Assembly (NCBI GenBank): GCA_900541505.1
Contig: UQKK01000004.1
Location: 91,039-155,038, forward strand
Origin: an uncultured Ruminococcus sp.
GTDB lineage: Bacteria; Bacillota; Clostridia; Lachnospirales; Lachnospiraceae
Direction of reading: 5' to 3'
DNA length: 64,000 bases
In this document: in pieces, positions 16,977 through 23,951 of the stretch
Layout: each line of letters opens with the position of its first letter
Position numbering within the stretch: position 1 is the stretch's first letter
The notes under the pieces: model-generated
The model's database searches: none
Seen by the model: only the letters and a program-made list of their open reading frames with translations
Told to the model about the DNA's origin: nothing
Made by a program: the position numbers and the translations under genes

Positions 16977-17775
16977 GTTTCTTCCTCCTTAACAGCCTGC
17001 GTATCTTCTTCGCTCCCGGCAGACTCCCCGCCAGAGGCCGCAGTGTATAAAGGATTCTTGCTGCGGTGGGAATGCGAAGTCTTTGAAATCCCTGCCGCCG
17101 TATTTTCATCTCATACAATCTACATGACAATATACGTTTCCCGTAACTTTTTTTATCTTCTCTGTATAAGAGCAGATACTCCTGCAGATTGTATCCTCTG
17201 TATCCAGCTGCATGCATACGCATAAATAACTCATAATCCTCACACCTCTTTGTCGCTTCTGAAACACAATATCCGCCCGCCTTCTCAAGGATGTCTCTGC
17301 GAAACATCACAGAAGGATGAATATAGGGAGAATATTTCAGAAAATCTTCCTTCTTTGGTATCCTCGGCATTTTTTCTTTTCCCCAGACTCCCGCATCGTC
17401 AAAAAGCTCTGCGTTGGTGCCTGTCCACTGAAATTCCGGATGTTCCTCCAAAAATCTGCATTGCTTTTCAAATCTGTCAGGCAAAGCAATATCATCGTCA
17501 TCCATCCTTGCGATAAACATCCCTTCCGCCAAACGTAATCCCTCATTCAGTGCATAAGCGAGTCCGTGATTTTGATTGTTCCTTATCCAGCGGATTCTCT
17601 TATCCATATGCGACACCCGCCGGATGATTTCCGCATGTTCTCTGTCTGAGCCATCGTCATATAAAATCATCTCCCAGTCTTTCACTGTCTGTGCGCATAT
17701 CGACCTGACCGCTTCTTTTAACTGCCGCTCATCAGGGTTGTACACCCCCATGAGGACCGATATCCTCTTCTTCAT
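16951..17775 (-). CDS. GT2-family glycosyltransferase
   Basis: Inverting GT-A glycosyltransferase of 274 aa. Near the N-terminus are SVLMGVYNPDE and LYDDGSDRE, followed by the metal-binding RMDDDDI (DxD) near residue 93 and ED in CEDYELFMRM as probable catalytic base region. It should add one sugar from a nucleotide donor to the growing surface glycan at the inner membrane face. Its start lies 44 bases inside the end of the GT4 gene in another frame, so the two are tightly coupled. No membrane helix is obvious; the C-terminus is very basic. Confidence 0.9.
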   Translation of the reverse strand: MKKRISVLMGVYNPDERQLKEAVRSICAQTVKDWEMILYDDGSDREHAEIIRRVSHMDKRIRWIRNNQNHGLAYALNEGLRLAEGMFIARMDDDDIALPDRFEKQCRFLEEHPEFQWTGTNAELFDDAGVWGKEKMPRIPKKEDFLKYSPYIHPSVMFRRDILEKAGGYCVSEATKRCEDYELFMRMHAAGYRGYNLQEYLLLYREDKKSYGKRILSCRLYEMKIRRQGFQRLRIPTAARILYTLRPLAGSLPGAKKIRRLLRRKKHVIPFTEQ

Positions 17776-18937
17776 CGCTTTCCATTTCCCGGTAAATCTT
17801 CTCCATTATCTTCAGCACACCGTCCTGCGCAAATCCCTTGACCGAATCCCGGCATCGTCTCTTCATGCGCTTCCTCTTTTTTCCATCCAGACTCATCATG
17901 TAGCGGATTCCCCGGATAAAGCTTTCTGCTTTCCCATCGGAGCAGACATATCCGTTGTCCATATGGTGGATATACTCACGGGTGCCTCTGTTGTCAGAAA
18001 CCACCGCCGGCACCCCCATGGAAAGTGCCTCCAGAGCCGCCATGCCAAGTCCCTCTCTCTTGGACGGGAAGAGGAAGCAATCCGCGCTGCCCACGATATT
18101 CCTCACATCCATCTGGTAGCCGTAGAGCTTCACTTGTTTTTCAAGTCCCATCTCTTTTATCCAGCGCTCCATCCTGCTGTAGAAGAAACCGTCTCCGCAG
18201 ACTCCGTATACGATATGAGAAATGTCTTCTCCGTCCTTACGCATTTTTTGCAGTGCCTGCAGGATAAGACGCTGGTTTTTGTTTTCATTGAGCTCCCCTG
18301 TAGTCACCATGAAGAATTTATCCTGTACCCCCAGCTCATTTCGCTTTGCCTTTCTCTCCGATTCGGAAAGCGGCTGAAAATGCTGCGTATCCAGCCCGAC
18401 ACCAGGAATTTTATAAACTCTCCCGCCCGGTTTCAACCGGAACTTTCTGGCACTGACATAATCTTCCTCGTTGATGGTAATCAGAATATCCGTGTACCTT
18501 GCCAGGATTTTCTCTACCGTGTAGTAAATCGTATTGTTTATCAGCGGCGCTCCTCTGTAGAAATGAAATCCGTGTGCTGTATAGATGACCTTTAAATTCC
18601 TCTTTTTGTAATATCTCCCAGCCATTCTTCCCAGCACACCCCCTACCGGCGTATGGCAATGAATCACGCCGATATCACAGGTATCAATGATTTCCAGGAT
18701 TTGGCGAAATGCCTTTCGGTTTTCGCGAAACATATAGGGTGAGCGCTCCACATCGATGTGATGCGCCACTATCTGCATCTCCTCCAAATCCTTCTCTCTG
18801 AAAAGATAATGCTGTTCCCGCATATTCGCGGCATAGTGTATGGTATAACCCATACGCTGAAGGATTCTGACGTCGCCGGTCTCGAACTTTTCCAGAAATC
18901 CGCTGACTGTCGTCAATATCAAAACTTGTTTCCCCAT
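17732..18937 (-). CDS. GT4-family glycosyltransferase, first gene of the glycan operon
   Basis: GT-B retaining glycosyltransferase of 401 aa. The N-terminal domain has VIHCHTPVGG and YTAHGFHFYRGAP, typical of capsule enzymes such as EpsD/CapJ. The C-terminal donor domain has GELNENKNQ and the EX7E segment PSKREGLGMAALEALSMG. It probably transfers a hexose or N-acetylhexosamine early in repeat-unit assembly. It is promoter-proximal: a TTGACA/TATAAT promoter lies 134 bases upstream, and the ~125-base leader carries a C9/G9 tract. The ribosome site is weak (AGAGG about 10 bases before ATG), so translation may depend on leader structure. Confidence 0.9.
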   Translation of the reverse strand: MGKQVLILTTVSGFLEKFETGDVRILQRMGYTIHYAANMREQHYLFREKDLEEMQIVAHHIDVERSPYMFRENRKAFRQILEIIDTCDIGVIHCHTPVGGVLGRMAGRYYKKRNLKVIYTAHGFHFYRGAPLINNTIYYTVEKILARYTDILITINEEDYVSARKFRLKPGGRVYKIPGVGLDTQHFQPLSESERKAKRNELGVQDKFFMVTTGELNENKNQRLILQALQKMRKDGEDISHIVYGVCGDGFFYSRMERWIKEMGLEKQVKLYGYQMDVRNIVGSADCFLFPSKREGLGMAALEALSMGVPAVVSDNRGTREYIHHMDNGYVCSDGKAESFIRGIRYMMSLDGKKRKRMKRRCRDSVKGFAQDGVLKIMEKIYREMESDEEEDIGPHGGVQP

Positions 18938-18987
18938 TGGTCCTAAACCTCTTTAGGGGAAAGGAACACCATCCAAAAATGGCTGTA

Positions 18988-18996
18988 CCCCCCCCC
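18988..18996. repeat. C9 homopolymer in the leader of the glycan operon
   Basis: Nine consecutive C (G9 on the operon strand) 51 bases upstream of the first glycosyltransferase gene and ~70 bases after the predicted transcription start. Homopolymers of this length are prone to slipped-strand changes; here a change would alter the leader RNA rather than a reading frame. Confidence 0.7.
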
Positions 18997-19070
18997 TAAA
19001 TTTTTTTATTTCTTTTCCATAGTATGGTCTAAAAGCCTTCAATATATCATATAAAATCACATTCTCATAT

Positions 19071-19100
19071 ATTATATGCTTTATATTAGCATATTGTCAA
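19071..19100 (-). promoter_or_regulatory. Sigma-A promoter of the surface-glycan operon
   Basis: On the minus strand TTGACA (19095-19100) and TATAAT (19071-19076) are perfect consensus hexamers spaced by 18 bases. Transcription would start near 19064, giving a ~125-base leader before the first gene. The -35 shares bases with the regulator's -35 on the other strand. Confidence 0.75.
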
Positions 19101-19121
19101 CAAAATGTGCCTTTATATATC
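19094..19121 (+). promoter_or_regulatory. Probable promoter of the XRE regulator
   Basis: TTGTCA (19094-19099), 16 bases, then TATATC (19116-19121); the start would be near 19128, 44 bases before the GTG codon. It overlaps the -35 of the divergent glycan promoter, so the two should compete. Confidence 0.45.
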
Positions 19122-19171
19122 ATATTTCTCCATATATAGTGCTTTATAATGTGATAGTAGGGGGTGATGTT

Positions 19172-19486
19172 GTGTACGAAAGAGAATTTAGTAAGAGACT
19201 ATCAGATTTGCGGATGCAAAAAGGGGTATCCGCGCGGGACATGAGCTTATCACTGGGACAAAATTCAGGCTACATCAATCACATTGAGAACAGGCAGGCA
19301 CTTCCTTCCCTGGCAGTATTTTTCAATATCTGTGAATACTTTTCTCTGACACCCGCCCAATTTTTCACCACAGATACTGAGGACCCGGCGCTCATCGCTG
19401 AAATCACCGAGAACCTGAAAAAGCTGACGCCGGAACAACTCCACTGCCTCGCCGTGATTATCCATGGCATCACATCTCAAAAATAA
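19172..19486 (+). CDS. XRE-family helix-turn-helix regulator
   Basis: Small DNA-binding protein of 104 aa. An N-terminal Cro/CI-type helix-turn-helix covers about residues 8-62 (LSDLRMQKGVSARDMSLSLG, then YINHIENRQALPS); the C-terminal ~40 residues are acidic and may mediate dimerisation. The GTG at 19172 is chosen because GGGGGTGATGTT precedes it; the frame is open further upstream but without a ribosome site and into the promoter. It is divergent from the glycan operon, shares its promoter region, and is a likely autoregulator and controller of that operon (inference from layout). Confidence 0.85.
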   Translation: MYEREFSKRLSDLRMQKGVSARDMSLSLGQNSGYINHIENRQALPSLAVFFNICEYFSLTPAQFFTTDTEDPALIAEITENLKKLTPEQLHCLAVIIHGITSQK

Positions 19487-19545
19487 AAGGCTTTACCTTT
19501 GGAAATGGCTGTGTCTTAACCATTGCCAAAAGTAAAGCCTTTTTT
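19485..19545. terminator. Probably bidirectional terminator between XRE regulator and mntP
   Basis: AAAGGCTTTAC (19486-19496) pairs with GTAAAGCCTTT (19532-19542), with further TTGG/CCAA pairing and a T-run on the plus strand; the minus strand also ends in a T-rich run. It closes the regulator gene and probably also mntP. Confidence 0.8.
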
Positions 19546-19621
19546 CTGTATAATTTTATTCTGTACGATTTGATATTGTTCTTTCGATGACTTTTCCGTC
19601 TGCTTTCACGGTACACATACT

Positions 19622-20188
19622 TTACAGGAACCCCAGATGTTCCATCAAAATCTTCACCCCCAGCACAATGAGGATGATTCCTCCTGCCAGCTCTGCCTTT
19701 GCCTTATATTTCGTGCCAAAGATATTTCCAATCTTGACCCCCACCGCGGAAATCACAAAGGTTGTGATTCCGATAAAGGTGACCGCCCAGACAATCTGGA
19801 CTTTCAGAAACGCAAACGTAATCCCCACTGCCAGCGCATCGATGCTGGTCGCCACCGCCAGGATGAACATGCTCTTTACATCCAGCGCCGCGTCCGCCTC
19901 CTCGCAGTCGCACTCCCGCGAAAATGCCTCCCGAATCATGTTGGCTCCGATGATTGCCAACAGCACAAAGGCTATCCAGTGGTCTATCTGTGTAATCTCG
20001 TCCCTGAACTGATATCCCAGGAAATAGCCCGCCAGCGGCATCAGTGCCTGGAAACCTCCGAACCATAGTCCCACAATGCACATTGCTTTTTTCGACATCC
20101 TGGGCATAGCCAGACCCTTACAGACAGAGACTGCAAAAGCGTCCATGGATAATCCCACCGCCAGTATGAATAATTCCGCAATTCCCAA
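19622..20188 (-). CDS. mntP: Manganese efflux pump MntP
   Basis: Membrane exporter that protects cells from excess Mn2+. The 188 aa product equals the E. coli MntP length and has six hydrophobic helices with the conserved acidic residues in SMDAFAVS (helix 1) and TSIDALAVG (helix 4). The start is TTG at 20188: AGGAGG lies 8 bases upstream, and translation from any earlier codon would add ~20 residues not found in the family. I looked for the yybP-ykoY manganese riboswitch upstream and do not see its core; instead a long inverted repeat lies there. Confidence 0.9.
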   Translation of the reverse strand: MGIAELFILAVGLSMDAFAVSVCKGLAMPRMSKKAMCIVGLWFGGFQALMPLAGYFLGYQFRDEITQIDHWIAFVLLAIIGANMIREAFSRECDCEEADAALDVKSMFILAVATSIDALAVGITFAFLKVQIVWAVTFIGITTFVISAVGVKIGNIFGTKYKAKAELAGGIILIVLGVKILMEHLGFL

Positions 20189-20220
20189 TGATATATCCTC
20201 CTGTGTATTTTCTGTAATGC

Positions 20221-20310
20221 CATTGGTTACCCTCTCTTTACAAGGGCACAAAATTTATCTCTTTATCGACTGCGTATGCTCTTGTAAAGAGAGGGTAAGA
20301 ACTGCCAATG
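20221..20310. repeat. Long inverted repeat, copy A of a dispersed hairpin family
   Basis: TTACCCTCTCTTTACAA (20227-20243) pairs perfectly with its complement at 20282-20298; outside a 6-base bulge, CATTGG (20221-20226) pairs with CCAATG (20305-20310). The ~38-base loop contains a stretch also present at 28132-28173 with few changes. It lies between the acetyltransferase and mntP genes, which are read in the same direction, so it may act as terminator or RNA-stability element, or be a small mobile repeat. Confidence 0.75.
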
Positions 20311-20332
20311 TCTCATTTTACTCTGCTATGTC

Positions 20333-20947
20333 TTACTTTGCTCTGTTTTCCCTGTATTCTTCTGCCAGCCCTTCCCAGTACCGCTTGTCTTCATCGGTAA
20401 TCTTCCGGATAACTTTACAGGGATTTCCCGCCGCAACCACATTAGACGGAATATCCTTTGTCACTACAGAACCGGAGCCGATGACCACATTGTCGCCAAT
20501 CGTGACCCCCGGATTGATGACTGTATTTCCGCATATCCAGACATCATTTCCTATCTTCACACGCTTTCCGTACTCAAGCTGTCTTTTTCGAACTCCCGCA
20601 TCGATAGGGTGTCCCGCTGTATAGATACAGACTCTTGGTCCGAAGAACACATCGTCTCCTATCTCCACATCACATATATCTAAAATAATGCAGTCAAAGT
20701 TGGCATAAAAATTTTCTCCCACTGATATCTGACAGCCATAATCACAGTGAAACGGCGGTTCCACCCACACATTCTCTCCTGTCTTCTTAAAAAGTTCTTT
20801 CACCGTCTGTGTGCGCAGCTCCGTCTCTTCTTCTGTTGATTCGTTCAGGCGTCTGGTCAATCGCCTGGCACGCATAAAATCCTTAGAGAGTTCCTCATCT
20901 TTTGCAATATATAATTTTTCTGATAACATCAGTTCTTTTTCGGTCAT
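20333..20947 (-). CDS. Maltose/galactoside O-acetyltransferase-like hexapeptide enzyme
   Basis: Left-handed beta-helix acetyltransferase of 204 aa that moves acetyl from acetyl-CoA to a sugar hydroxyl. The N-terminal helical Mac domain (about residues 5-60) is followed by hexapeptide repeats; YTAGHP contains the catalytic His, and VVAAGNPCKVI is the CoA-site signature. The ATG at 20947 overlaps the stop of the EFR1 gene (ATGA), and GGAAAG precedes it. A second family member lies at 45384-45986. The natural acceptor is unknown. Confidence 0.9.
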   Translation of the reverse strand: MTEKELMLSEKLYIAKDEELSKDFMRARRLTRRLNESTEEETELRTQTVKELFKKTGENVWVEPPFHCDYGCQISVGENFYANFDCIILDICDVEIGDDVFFGPRVCIYTAGHPIDAGVRKRQLEYGKRVKIGNDVWICGNTVINPGVTIGDNVVIGSGSVVTKDIPSNVVAAGNPCKVIRKITDEDKRYWEGLAEEYRENRAK

Positions 20948-21777
20948 AATAACTTTCCATCCCTTTCTATTGCCCTCTCTTTTTGAGCGGCAATGTCCTG
21001 CCATCCAATCTCCGGGTGATGGTACTGCTGCCTTCCCCTAATGACAGGCATGGAAATATCCAGTGCTTTCTGCGGGCACCAATGATAGCAGGCATAGCAT
21101 GCCGCACAGCAGCTTCCGTGCACCGCCCTGCCTTCTTTTATGCGGATATTCGAAGTCGGACACACCTTCCCGCAGATTCCGCATCCCGTACATCTATCCG
21201 AGGGAAATGGCTTCATGGCATTGCCCGCCATGCTTGGTTTATAAAACCAGGACCCTGTCACAAAATCTGCTTTTAAACGTTGTTGACTGTTTTCTTTTTC
21301 CTTTTTTGTTTTTTCAGCCTTTCGTCTTACATTTACTGTGCCTGCCTTGATTTCTCTTATTATCTTTTCCAGTTCTTCCGGTGCTCTTAAAAGCTTTGCC
21401 TTTTCTTTCTTAGCTTTCCCCGGAATACAGTTTCCCGGCATAGGGAGATTATACACATAGGAAAGTTGTGCTCCGCCCGCACGAAGCGCGGTGTCCAGGC
21501 TTTTTGCCGCCTTACCGCTCTTTCCGCTGCTGGACGTCAGCACCGCAAATATATACTTGGGATTTTTTAGCTTAAGTTCCGCGAGAAATGCCTTTACCGC
21601 CCAGGGCAGGTCATTCATATAAGTAGGAAATACAAACCCTATCCTCGTGTCTTCCGCCGTCACACACTTGTCCGATGCATATTCCATGATACCGTGAAGC
21701 TTGGCAGAAAACCGATGCGCTATCCTTTTTGCCGCCCAGAGCGAATTTCCCGTACCGCTAAAATAATAAATCATCAT
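20944..21777 (-). CDS. EFR1-type flavodoxin-ferredoxin protein
   Basis: 277 aa electron-transfer protein. The N-terminal flavodoxin-like domain starts IYYFSGTGNS, the FMN phosphate loop; the C-terminal domain has two [4Fe-4S] motifs, CTGCGICGKVCP and CCAACYACYHWCP. EFR1 family members are frequent in anaerobic Firmicutes; their partners are mostly unknown. It is translationally coupled to the acetyltransferase gene by a 4-base overlap, but no functional link is obvious. Confidence 0.9.
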   Translation of the reverse strand: MMIYYFSGTGNSLWAAKRIAHRFSAKLHGIMEYASDKCVTAEDTRIGFVFPTYMNDLPWAVKAFLAELKLKNPKYIFAVLTSSSGKSGKAAKSLDTALRAGGAQLSYVYNLPMPGNCIPGKAKKEKAKLLRAPEELEKIIREIKAGTVNVRRKAEKTKKEKENSQQRLKADFVTGSWFYKPSMAGNAMKPFPSDRCTGCGICGKVCPTSNIRIKEGRAVHGSCCAACYACYHWCPQKALDISMPVIRGRQQYHHPEIGWQDIAAQKERAIERDGKLL

Positions 21778-21835
21778 TTCATTTTTCTCCCACCATCTTT
21801 TTACAAAAGCAAACGCGCCCTGTACACTGGCGCTG

Positions 21836-22600
21836 TTATTTTGTTTTCCTCGTTATTGGGAGCTGCAGATTGACTCCAAAGGGATTGATAACCACGCCTT
21901 TTGCCTCGGGAACCAGCACCTTCAAGAGATTTTTTGCCTCGATTACCGCACTCTTAAATTTCTGTTCCCTGTTAAATTTCTGAAACTCTATCACATCTGT
22001 AAAAATCGGCTGAAAAGCAGAACCGTCCTTCTGCTTTAAAAGGGGCACCTTCTTGTCCTCCTGCACCGCGACGATATAGGTCCCCTTCTGGAAATTTGAG
22101 AGGATTTCCTCCTGCATCTCTTTTAGCTCCTCTGTCAGTTCCGGCTTTTTCTGCCTGCGCATCTCCTGCATAAAATACAGCGCCGTCAGGTGGAGCCCCG
22201 GATTTTCCACCCAGATTTTCCCGTCCGGCAGATTTTTTACGTCTCCTCGTTTCACCAATTCTTCTAACTGCAGGGCTGTCTGGTTCCCCTCTTTATCCTC
22301 AAACACCAGACAGTTGACCCCCATCGTATACAGGCTGGAATAGAAGGGCAAAAGCTGCTTTTTCGCCACTCTTCCCACATTTACCGGCTGGTTTTCCTTC
22401 CGCAAACTCTCAGCGCGTTTTTTCGCACATTCTAAATCATTGAACAAAAATATCTCATCGTCATAGGTTTCACTGTCACACACCACAAACGGCATTTTCG
22501 TACATGCTGACATCATCATGTAGATTTCTTCCGACCCTCGCAGCGCCTCCAAAACCTTCTTCTTTTCTTTCGATATTGTATCTGTCTTTTGTTCGCTCAT
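21836..22600 (-). CDS. SseB-family protein
   Basis: 254 aa cytosolic protein. The part around PLLKQKDGSAFQPIFTD (about residues 183-200) is characteristic of the SseB N-terminal domain fold; a second related unit covers residues ~25-130. SseB-like proteins are widespread in Firmicutes but have no agreed biochemical role. It is a single gene with its own promoter (TTGACA-17-TAAAAT). Confidence 0.75.
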   Translation of the reverse strand: MSEQKTDTISKEKKKVLEALRGSEEIYMMMSACTKMPFVVCDSETYDDEIFLFNDLECAKKRAESLRKENQPVNVGRVAKKQLLPFYSSLYTMGVNCLVFEDKEGNQTALQLEELVKRGDVKNLPDGKIWVENPGLHLTALYFMQEMRRQKKPELTEELKEMQEEILSNFQKGTYIVAVQEDKKVPLLKQKDGSAFQPIFTDVIEFQKFNREQKFKSAVIEAKNLLKVLVPEAKGVVINPFGVNLQLPITRKTK

Positions 22601-22631
22601 AGCCTAAATCCTTTCCTTTTCGTTACCCTCC

Positions 22632-22660
22632 ATTTTATCAATCCCATGCCCTAGTGTCAA
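22632..22660 (-). promoter_or_regulatory. Sigma-A promoter of the SseB-family gene
   Basis: Minus strand TTGACA (22655-22660), 17 bases, TAAAAT (22632-22637), ending ~31 bases before the ATG. Confidence 0.75.
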
Positions 22661-22689
22661 ATATTATAATTTTCTGCGGCAGCTGTAGC

Positions 22690-23229
22690 TCATAGCGTCT
22701 GCAGGAACGCTTTCACCAGAAGCGGATTGACATATGCTTCCAGGATAAGCCCCACCGCCATCATAACCGCGGCAAATACAGTCTTCTGGTAATTCCATCG
22801 GTTCTGCGGGTAGGCACAGCAGTACCAGATGAGGACCAGATATGCCGGTATGTAGAATATAAACTGGGGGAGGATTCCCACAATACAGAGAAAACTCCCC
22901 TTGATTCCCAGCTCCAGCACTGCCGAAGATATAAGGATACCGCTGGAAATGCCCGTCCACACCATAAACAGTACAGCCGCGGCTTTGCGCAGCTTTGTAA
23001 ACGCCACTCCTAAAAGGGCCAGAAACGGCAGGACTCTTAAGCGCAGCAGATACCAGATATATTCATCTATGACAATTTCTACACTTCCGAACTGATTCAG
23101 AAAATAATCACTGAAGATTCCCACTTCCGCCATATACCGCTTCGCGAACAGATTCATATAGAGAATCCCCAGTATAAAACCGGGCATGAAGAACAGCAAA
23201 AGCTGCTTCCTCGTATGAAGTATCTTCAC
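22690..23229 (-). CDS. spoIIM: SpoIIM-like membrane protein
   Basis: 179 aa, about five hydrophobic helices and little else, with the N-terminal pattern FFMPGFILGILYMN that resembles SpoIIM/stage II sporulation proteins, which with SpoIID and SpoIIP drive engulfment of the forespore. It lies just downstream of the nudix ADP-ribose pyrophosphatase gene, the neighbour spoIIM has in Bacillus and many Clostridia, which supports the call. It is slightly shorter than Bacillus SpoIIM. Other SpoIIM-domain membrane proteins exist, so the sporulation role is probable rather than shown. Confidence 0.65.
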   Translation of the reverse strand: MKILHTRKQLLLFFMPGFILGILYMNLFAKRYMAEVGIFSDYFLNQFGSVEIVIDEYIWYLLRLRVLPFLALLGVAFTKLRKAAAVLFMVWTGISSGILISSAVLELGIKGSFLCIVGILPQFIFYIPAYLVLIWYCCAYPQNRWNYQKTVFAAVMMAVGLILEAYVNPLLVKAFLQTL

Positions 23230-23281
23230 ATGGTGTTCCCCCTATCGTTGAGATATTTCATTATATGCCCGCCCGTTTCTT

Positions 23282-23827
23282 TTATTCTGCTTTTCCGTAT
23301 TTCACATCGTAGGCGAGAAGGGAGGAGACAGTCTTGGAATCCTCTATCTCCCCTGAGAATATCTTTTCTTTGAGTTCTTCTATGGTATATGCCTTTAATT
23401 CGATGAACTCATCTTCATCCAGATGCTGTTTGGATGGAATCAAGTCCTTCGCCACATACACTTCAATCTTTTCATTGCAGAACGCCACCGTCGTGCGCAG
23501 AGTGATGAGCCACTCCATATTTTCACTGCGGTATCCTGTCTCCTCCTCCAGTTCTCTGGAGGCGCAGGTAAATCCCGGTTCATCCGCTTCGTCTAAAGCT
23601 CCTGCCGGTATCTCCAGTGTATAGCGGTCCAGAGCATTTCTGTACTGCTTCACCATGAGAATCTTTCCGTCCTCCATAACCGGCACGACAGCCGCCGCCC
23701 CTTTGTGACTGATAAAATCCCACACCGCCGTGTGGGTTCCGTCTATCTCCATGGTATCCTGGTAAAAATCCAGTATCGCCCCTTTAAACTTCAGCTCCCG
23801 TTTTACCCTTTTGATTTTATTCTCCAT
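23282..23827 (-). CDS. Nudix hydrolase, probable ADP-ribose pyrophosphatase
   Basis: Cleaves ADP-ribose to AMP and ribose-5-phosphate, clearing a reactive metabolite. In the 181 aa protein the nudix box runs from AGALDEADE to RELEEETGY; the spacing between the box Gly and first Glu is one residue longer than the textbook pattern, a tolerated change. IPAG before the box is typical of the ADP-ribose group. The ATG at 23827 follows GGGAGG; an upstream in-frame start would leave that site inside the gene. It sits between rny and the SpoIIM-like gene. Confidence 0.88.
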   Translation of the reverse strand: MENKIKRVKRELKFKGAILDFYQDTMEIDGTHTAVWDFISHKGAAAVVPVMEDGKILMVKQYRNALDRYTLEIPAGALDEADEPGFTCASRELEEETGYRSENMEWLITLRTTVAFCNEKIEVYVAKDLIPSKQHLDEDEFIELKAYTIEELKEKIFSGEIEDSKTVSSLLAYDVKYGKAE

Positions 23828-23883
23828 TTTCGTTCCTCCCTTCACTTTTCGCGCACAGTGTCCTCTTCGTTTCCTATACAATT

Positions 23884-23912
23884 AAGAAAGCCCCTGTCAA
23901 ATGACAAGGGCT
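23884..23912 (-). terminator. rny terminator
   Basis: Stem AGCCCTTGTCA / TGACAGGGGCT on the minus strand with a 2-base loop region, followed by TTTCTTAAT. Confidence 0.85.
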
Positions 23913-23951
23913 GTACTTTCTTCGTACTTTCACTGGCTGTTCTGATTCTGA

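Larger units (their letters stand above)
19043..19125. promoter_or_regulatory. Paired TATATCATAT boxes (candidate XRE operators)
   Basis: The 10-mer TATATCATAT occurs exactly twice, at 19043-19052 and 19116-19125, flanking the overlapping divergent promoters. The first copy lies just past the predicted start of the glycan operon; the second covers the -10 region of the regulator. They are candidate binding sites for the XRE protein encoded alongside (inference). Confidence 0.5.

Noticed and set aside
18938..19171. JUMPstart/ops element in the glycan leader
   Set aside because: Only a weak resemblance in the G-rich stretch; the required core sequence is not present.
20189..20332. yybP-ykoY manganese riboswitch before mntP
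   Set aside because: The conserved riboswitch core could not be found; the structure present is a simple long inverted repeat shared with other sites.
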